Positions 7,301 through 10,061 of a DNA stretch of 10,061 bases are shown piece after piece. The DNA is from an uncultured Bacteroides sp. (GTDB taxonomy: Bacteria; Bacteroidota; Bacteroidia; Bacteroidales; Bacteroidaceae). How positions within the stretch are numbered: position 1 is the first letter of the stretch; every line of letters begins with the position of its first letter. A model generated the notes under the pieces. That model had not been told where the DNA came from. It did no database searches and saw nothing but the letters and a program-made list of their open reading frames with translations. The position numbers and the translations under genes are program-made. The stretch lies in the NCBI GenBank assembly GCA_900556625.1, contig USPQ01000102.1:1-10061 (forward strand). The letters are read 5' to 3'.

Positions 7301-7773
7301 ACAGAAGCACCGATTATCGGTTCTCCCGCTTCGTCAAGCACCACACCGGTAATGTTTTCCATTCTTTTACTTTGTTGCTGTACACTTACCTCGTTTAAGG
7401 ATTTTTCCGTTTTTGTCAAAACAATATGAGTTCCCTCCATTTGATAGGCAACGTCCTTTCCAGCAAACAACTTAGCTAAAACGCTATTAACCGCCTTTGC
7501 ATTCACATTAATCGAAACCGGACGTTTCACATTAATGTCGTTGGAATAAATAAACAGATAATTAGTTTGATTTTCTATTTCATTCAGCACATCCAGAAGT
7601 GTCACATTACTTCTTTTAATAGTAACTTTCGCCGTCTGAGAATTTACATTATCGGCTAAAGCACAGAACGAACAGAAGAACAATAAGAATGTAGTTATTC
7701 GCATAGCTCTATAAAATAGGTTAACATGGGGATTTTTTAGCTTATAATCGTCCCCGATTGATTTATTTTTCAT
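4372..7773 (-). CDS. SusC/RagA-family TonB-dependent transporter with STN signalling domain
   Basis: This is an outer-membrane transporter for glycans, energised by TonB and paired with the SusD protein downstream. From the ATG at 7773 it has 1133 aa. A long n-region precedes the signal-peptide core MRITTFLLFFCSFCALA (24-40). An STN domain follows at about 47-120 (SNVTLLDVLNEIENQTNYLF). A carboxypeptidase-regulatory-like domain spans about 140-210 (ITGVVLDEAGEPIIGASVKV). The TonB box is LDEVIVVGYG (216-225). The plug domain follows, with the SusC-type VLKDAASTAVYGARAANGII, and then a 22-strand-type barrel ending in the aromatic C-terminus SFNIGF. The STN domain marks it as a transducer that can signal to an anti-sigma factor, and a FecR gene lies immediately upstream. 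An in-frame GTG at 7809 would add 12 residues; I prefer the ATG. The housekeeping TAnnTTTG motif is absent on this strand from 7774-7922, consistent with transcription by the neighbouring ECF sigma factor. Confidence 0.95.
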   Translation of the reverse strand: MKNKSIGDDYKLKNPHVNLFYRAMRITTFLLFFCSFCALADNVNSQTAKVTIKRSNVTLLDVLNEIENQTNYLFIYSNDINVKRPVSINVNAKAVNSVLAKLFAGKDVAYQMEGTHIVLTKTEKSLNEVSVQQQSKRMENITGVVLDEAGEPIIGASVKVQNTTIGTITDLEGKFKLELPAKSVIEISFIGYRTKTVVVGKEKHISIYMEEDTKALDEVIVVGYGTTSKRKTTAAIASVNAEDIAKVPTANITQSLAGRAPGLIVNTSGGGINNYSSISIRGGATPLFVIDDVICEERDFRNLNPEDVEQMSVLKDAASTAVYGARAANGIIMVVTKQGKAGKMSINYSFNYNLSQPTIMPDKLNSYDAAYYLNQGLANDGMKERFNAEEMELFANGSDPHHYPNVDWQKLAMNTFAPEQRHTLTVTGGSEKVKAYTSFSYYDQQSIYKNNTNNLQRYNYRTNLIADFKEVGVKVTSGIEGYLTKSREPLSTTGGDYGSVWSHIQNKLPWENAYNQYGQLNNIPDNPLAEISPEAGYSKGEIATVKANMGLEWTVPWVAGLRLKALGNYRLTADRQKDWKKSPVMYDWDGNPNTPSKPSLEKNYWNMSEYTVQAFANYDRTFNVVHTVSATAGIEANKYMYDNATLGRKEYLLDVDQINPGPVATATNSSAEGTRARAGLVAHLKYDYASKYVVEGSMRYDGSDNFPKGKRWGVFYAGSVAWVISEESFWKNLKDRHILDLFKIRASYGEIGLDDISAYSYLQSYNLDERGYLLGGKFYPGFSEGNLVSKDISWYTTRSTNVGLDFASLDNRLSGSVEYFRMSTKGYLTSPSNVAYTDPLGTSLPQVKSNGESIRQGGEFIVQWKEKRGDFEYAIGANFTYFDSFWMNNPYEAETDLKNPYKRTTHAKGYWGIGYESLGYYQSQEDVMNSPKRQNSVNLGAGDIKYYDFNGDGIIDGNDQHRIGKNSSPRGQYGISIDLNYKGWFMNMLWQGATSKDFYFGDKLQGQGSDYGYLSVIYDFQRDVWTPDNRNAKFPRLRSTSKYNGSNNYGSSDFWLVNTGYIRLKSLNIGYDLKHKVLKRVPWITKCDVSLSGYNLLTFSESNKYDIDPEIGNTNLYTYPVSRVYSISFNIGF

Positions 7774-7796
7774 ATTTTTACGATTAGATTTTATTA

Positions 7797-7873
7797 AAAG
7801 TTTTTTCACTCTCGGGTGAGAAAATTTATCTCACGATCGGCAGGTATTGGTAGTACTTGCCGATTTCGTTTTC
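7797..7873 (+). ncRNA. Candidate antisense small RNA over the susC leader (DonS-like)
   Basis: Opposite to the susC leader, the plus strand holds a short dyad, GTGAGA...TCTCAC (7816-7834). A strong hairpin follows, ATCGGCAGGTA/TACTTGCCGAT (7836-7846 and 7854-7864), with a 7-nt loop and then the U-rich tail TTTCGTTTTC. The hairpin has 11 pairs on the plus strand, one of them G-U. In minus-strand RNA the same pair becomes A-C and no U-run follows, so the structure favours a plus-strand RNA terminator. In Bacteroides fragilis, DonS and related antisense RNAs of similar size lie opposite SusC leaders in sigma/anti-sigma loci and repress them. The 5' end is an estimate: only a poor promoter is visible (TAGATTTT at 7785-7792, with TTG at 7758-7760 and a 24-bp spacer). 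Confidence 0.5.
7836..7872 (+). terminator. Intrinsic terminator of the candidate antisense RNA
   Basis: An 11-bp stem (7836-7846 with 7854-7864, one G-U pair), loop TTGGTAG, and tail TTTCGTTTT. It would end plus-strand transcription from the susC start region before it reaches the FecR gene, whose stop is at 7923. Confidence 0.55.
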
Positions 7874-7922
7874 AGACTTCTTCTATTTATTTACATAGGC
7901 ATTCATTTTATAGTTGGACAAA

Positions 7923-8858
7923 TTATTTCAGATAAATCACATTAGCTTCATCATCCCTCCGGAACGAGAAACCGACCTCTCTTTGAAGTACCCGTAATGC
8001 GTAATCTACTCCGTCAATCAGCCTGAACTTTCCATTCAGTTTTGGGTTTGCAATTTGTGGATTCTCTTTCACAAAACGGATATCATAATAGATCTCAAAT
8101 TGTTTCAGAACATCATCAAAAGATAGGTTCTTAAAACAATAAAGCCCGTCACGCCAACGGTAAGTATCCATATCATCAATCTGCTTACGAGTGAGAAGAC
8201 CGTTTTCCAATACAGCCTTATCTTTGGGATAGAGTGTCATATCTTCATAAGCAGTATGCACCTTCACTTTACCTTCTATCAAAGAAGTTTCAAAAACATC
8301 TGTTGTCGCATAAGCGCTTATGTAAAACTTAGTTCCTAATACTTCTACATCACCCTTAGTCGTTTTAACAATAAATGGTTTCTCTTTATTCTTACTCACT
8401 TCAAAATAGGCTTCGCCGTCCACTTTTACTATTCTTTGATCGGACACTTTAAAGCTTTGCGGATACTCCATTTTGGTTTTAGCATTCAACCAAACCTTTG
8501 TTCCATCAGACAATGTCAAGTGAACACGCTGTCCCTGGGGGACAGTAACTGTATTCATCACTTCGTCTCTAAAAGATTGTTGCAAGAAATATGTAGTCGT
8601 AATGATAGTAAGTATCACAATCGCTGCAATACCGGAAAGAGTAGCCACCACTTTATGCCATGGAATATAGAATCGGGGGCGGCTCTTTTCGTAAGACGGA
8701 TCCCCGTGAAGCAAAATAGCATCAAAAAGTTGACGTTCACGGAAAAACTCGCGACGATGTTCGTCGCATTCATCTATCCAAAGACGAATTTTCTTTTCTT
8801 CCTCAAGCGTCGTTTCTTTATTGAAAAAACGAAATAAAAGTTCTCTGTCCAAATTCAT
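7923..8858 (-). CDS. FecR-family anti-sigma factor
   Basis: This is an inner-membrane regulator that holds the ECF sigma factor and receives the signal from the STN domain of the SusC protein. From the ATG at 8858 it has 311 aa. A cytoplasmic N-terminal part with the sigma-binding region (about 1-66) precedes a single transmembrane segment at about 70-91 (VVATLSGIAAIVILTIITTT). The periplasmic FecR domain spans about 100-200 and shows the family motif VPQGQRVHLTLSDGTKVWLN (106-125), then VDGEAYFEV and LGTKFYISAY. The C-terminal part, about 240-311, matches the DUF4974-type domain (LSFDDVLKQFEIYYDIRF), which I take to contact the STN domain. A TTG six bases further upstream (8864) is in frame but unlikely as the start. 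It lies 90 bp downstream of the sigma gene and 149 bp upstream of susC, the standard order for such a regulated locus. Confidence 0.93.
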   Translation of the reverse strand: MNLDRELLFRFFNKETTLEEEKKIRLWIDECDEHRREFFRERQLFDAILLHGDPSYEKSRPRFYIPWHKVVATLSGIAAIVILTIITTTYFLQQSFRDEVMNTVTVPQGQRVHLTLSDGTKVWLNAKTKMEYPQSFKVSDQRIVKVDGEAYFEVSKNKEKPFIVKTTKGDVEVLGTKFYISAYATTDVFETSLIEGKVKVHTAYEDMTLYPKDKAVLENGLLTRKQIDDMDTYRWRDGLYCFKNLSFDDVLKQFEIYYDIRFVKENPQIANPKLNGKFRLIDGVDYALRVLQREVGFSFRRDDEANVIYLK

Positions 8859-8948
8859 CGTCAACTTATATAAAATGACACATTATACCATTGCCTTTTA
8901 TAGTAAAGCACACAACGAAAAAGAATCCCTAGTTAATAGATGTGAAAA

Positions 8949-9518
8949 TTAATGATAGATAAGATAAATCAAAAGAGGCAGGAAGTCTTTCAATGTTTTT
9001 TTTAAAGATTCTGTCGCCTTATTCATATGGTATTCAACTCCCTTGACGGACATATTCATCTCTGAAGCAATCTCACGATAACTCTTTTCTTCAAAGCGCC
9101 GCATAATAAAGACTCTTCTTGTTTTTTCCGGCAATTTACTTAACGCATGCTCCACCAACTGCTTCATTTCTTTAGAAAAAAGTTCCTCCGGGTTGCATGC
9201 TTCCAGAGTAGATATCTGTATCGCAAGCTTCCATGCTGCATGCTCTTGTAATTGCTCTGATACAGCCTGATAATACTGACGGTCGCGAAGATAATTCAGG
9301 CACTTATTTTTAATTGTAGTAAAAATATAAGCAGGAGGATTCACTCCAAACAAACGGGTCCTGTTTTCCCAGTAATAAGTCATGGCTTCCATCACAATAT
9401 CCTCAGCCTCCATATAGTTATCCACATAAGTATAAGCGAAACGGACAAAGCGTTCATGATACTCCGTAAATAGTTTATTGAAAGAGACGAGATCAATACT
9501 GTTATCGCGCAGGTTCAT
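8949..9518 (-). CDS. ECF-type RNA polymerase sigma-70 factor (Bacteroides family)
   Basis: This is a cytoplasmic alternative sigma factor of 189 aa that should direct transcription of the SusC/D genes when released by the adjacent FecR protein. Region 2 lies at about 13-80 (FNKLFTEYHERFVRFAYTYV, then EAEDIVMEAMTYYWENR). Region 4 with its helix-turn-helix lies at about 125-172 (LPEKTRRVFIMRRFEEKSYR, then EIASEMNMSVKGVEYHM). Regions 1.1 and 3 are missing, as in all ECF sigma factors, and the length is normal. The ATG at 9518 follows an AT-rich leader without a Shine-Dalgarno, about 26 nt after the inferred start from the promoter at 9551-9581. Its target promoter cannot be read by eye; the best place to look is 7865-7922. 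Confidence 0.95.
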   Translation of the reverse strand: MNLRDNSIDLVSFNKLFTEYHERFVRFAYTYVDNYMEAEDIVMEAMTYYWENRTRLFGVNPPAYIFTTIKNKCLNYLRDRQYYQAVSEQLQEHAAWKLAIQISTLEACNPEELFSKEMKQLVEHALSKLPEKTRRVFIMRRFEEKSYREIASEMNMSVKGVEYHMNKATESLKKTLKDFLPLLIYLIYH

Positions 9519-9550
9519 TTATTTTTCTTTTAGATATTTATAAGGCATAA

Positions 9551-9581
9551 CAAATATATCTTTATTATATCAAATTACAAA
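9551..9581 (-). promoter_or_regulatory. Housekeeping promoter of the sigma factor operon
   Basis: On the minus strand there is TTTG (9581-9578), a 19-bp spacer and TATATTTG (9558-9551), a full match to the Bacteroides consensus. The start would fall near 9544. It lies directly downstream of the pckA terminator, so the sigma/anti-sigma genes have their own basal expression independent of pckA. Confidence 0.75.
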
Positions 9582-9614
9582 ATAGAATTCATATTTTTAT
9601 GAAACTTATGAAAC

Positions 9615-9644
9615 AAAAAGGCGGCTCCTTTCGGAACCGCCTTT
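9615..9644 (-). terminator. Intrinsic terminator of pckA
   Basis: On the minus strand, AAAGGCGGTTCC, a GAAA tetraloop and GGAGCCGCCTTT form a 12-bp stem (one G-U pair), followed by TTGTTT. The stem's last T's and the following ones give TTTTT at 9619-9615. It lies 23 bp after the pckA stop and insulates that gene from the sigma factor operon. Confidence 0.9.
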
Positions 9645-9666
9645 CTCAATATATCTAATATATAAA

Positions 9667-10061
9667 TTAGAGTTTCGGACCAGCAGCAACCAAAGCCTTA
9701 CCAGCTTCGTTACCTGTAAACTTAGCGAAGTTCTTGATGAAACGTCCTGCCAAGTCTTTTGCTTTTTCTTCCCATTTGCAAGCACATTCGTAAGTGTCGC
9801 GCGGGTCAAGGATATTCGGATCAACACCCGGAAGTTCTGTCGGAACAACAAAGTCAAAGTAAGGAATAACCTTAGTAGGAGCTTTGTCGATAGAACCGTC
9901 AAGGATCGCATCGATAATACCACGAGTATCTTTGATAGAGATACGTTTGCCAGAACCATTCCAACCAGTGTTAACCAAGTATGCCTTAGCACCAGTCATT
10001 TCCATCTTCTTAACCAGTTCTTCTGCATATTTAGTCGGGTGCAATGACAAGAAAGCAGCAC
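9667..10061 (-). CDS. pckA: Phosphoenolpyruvate carboxykinase (ATP), C-terminal part
   Basis: These are the last 131 codons of a cytosolic enzyme that interconverts oxaloacetate and phosphoenolpyruvate using ATP/ADP. In Bacteroides it mainly fixes CO2 on the fermentative route to succinate and propionate. The visible part begins in AAFLSLHPTKYAEEL and contains the highly conserved nucleotide-site segment NTGWNGSGKRISIKDTR, then IPYFDFVVPTELPGVDP, and ends in GNEAGKALVAAGPKL, all diagnostic for the ATP-dependent family. The kinase-1a (P-loop) and metal-binding regions lie outside the window. The frame is open to the window edge; the TTG at 10050 is an internal leucine codon. Codon use looks cleaner than in the neighbouring operon, as expected of a strongly expressed central metabolic gene. 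It is not functionally linked to the SusC/D locus. Confidence 0.97.
   Translation of the reverse strand, partial: AAFLSLHPTKYAEELVKKMEMTGAKAYLVNTGWNGSGKRISIKDTRGIIDAILDGSIDKAPTKVIPYFDFVVPTELPGVDPNILDPRDTYECACKWEEKAKDLAGRFIKNFAKFTGNEAGKALVAAGPKL

Noticed and set aside
6508..7429. Several plus-strand open frames opposite the susC N-terminal half
   Set aside because: They overlap each other in different frames and lie opposite the conserved plug, carboxypeptidase-like and STN domains; none resembles a protein family.
7816..7864. The two susC-leader dyads as a terminator for the FecR transcript
   Set aside because: On the minus strand the larger stem has an A-C mismatch, and neither dyad is followed by a T-run in that direction.
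8859..8948. TATAAT-like sequence between the sigma and FecR genes as a promoter
   Set aside because: It resembles an E. coli -10 box, which is not the Bacteroides motif, and no properly spaced upstream element was found; the FecR gene is most simply co-transcribed with the sigma gene.
9606..9992. Minus-strand open frame overlapping pckA in another frame
   Set aside because: It is leucine- and arginine-rich shadow sequence and runs through the pckA terminator; the pckA frame matches its family to the last residue.

Overview
The window looks like chromosomal DNA from a gut Bacteroides. It has moderate-to-low GC, a SusC/SusD pair with ECF sigma and FecR-type regulators, lipoproteins with Bacteroides-style signal peptides, and three promoters of the Bacteroides type (TTG, then 19-21 bp, then TAnnTTTG) instead of the E. 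coli type. Every recognisable gene is on the minus strand, so the functional order runs from right to left.

Layout from right to left: (1) 9667-10061 is the 3' end of an ATP-type phosphoenolpyruvate carboxykinase gene (pckA), closed by a strong terminator at 9615-9644. (2) A good housekeeping promoter at 9551-9581 starts a polysaccharide-utilisation-locus-like operon: ECF sigma factor (8949-9518), FecR-like anti-sigma factor (7923-8858), SusC-like TonB-dependent transporter with an N-terminal STN signalling domain (4372-7773), SusD-like lipoprotein (2498-4351) and a small lipoprotein in the SusE/F position (1983-2453). (3) A hairpin with a U-run at 1878-1926 and a separate promoter at 1963-1994 lie before a membrane acyltransferase of the HGSNAT/DUF5009 type (729-1856). 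(4) 1-728 holds no gene. It contains a probable invertible promoter (26-bp inverted repeats at 30-55 and 368-393) and a cluster of short repeated motifs at 581-627.

How the parts should work together: the glycan, or a glycan-loaded SusC/SusD complex, signals through the SusC STN domain to the periplasmic part of the FecR protein. FecR then releases or activates the sigma factor, which should transcribe the susC-susD-lipoprotein genes. The susC leader lacks the housekeeping -7 motif, which fits. The leader region also encodes, on the opposite strand, a hairpin followed by a U-rich tail. It looks like the terminator of a short antisense RNA comparable to the DonS family of Bacteroides fragilis, which represses SusC-type genes. 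No glycoside hydrolase, sulfatase or protease is visible, so the substrate cannot be read from the window. Sigma/anti-sigma loci of this design often target host glycans, and a membrane hexosamine acetyltransferase would suit that, but this is inference.

The parts most worth a second look are the candidate phase-variable promoter at the left edge, which at present points out of the window, the antisense RNA candidate over the susC leader, and the promoter-hairpin arrangement ahead of the acyltransferase.
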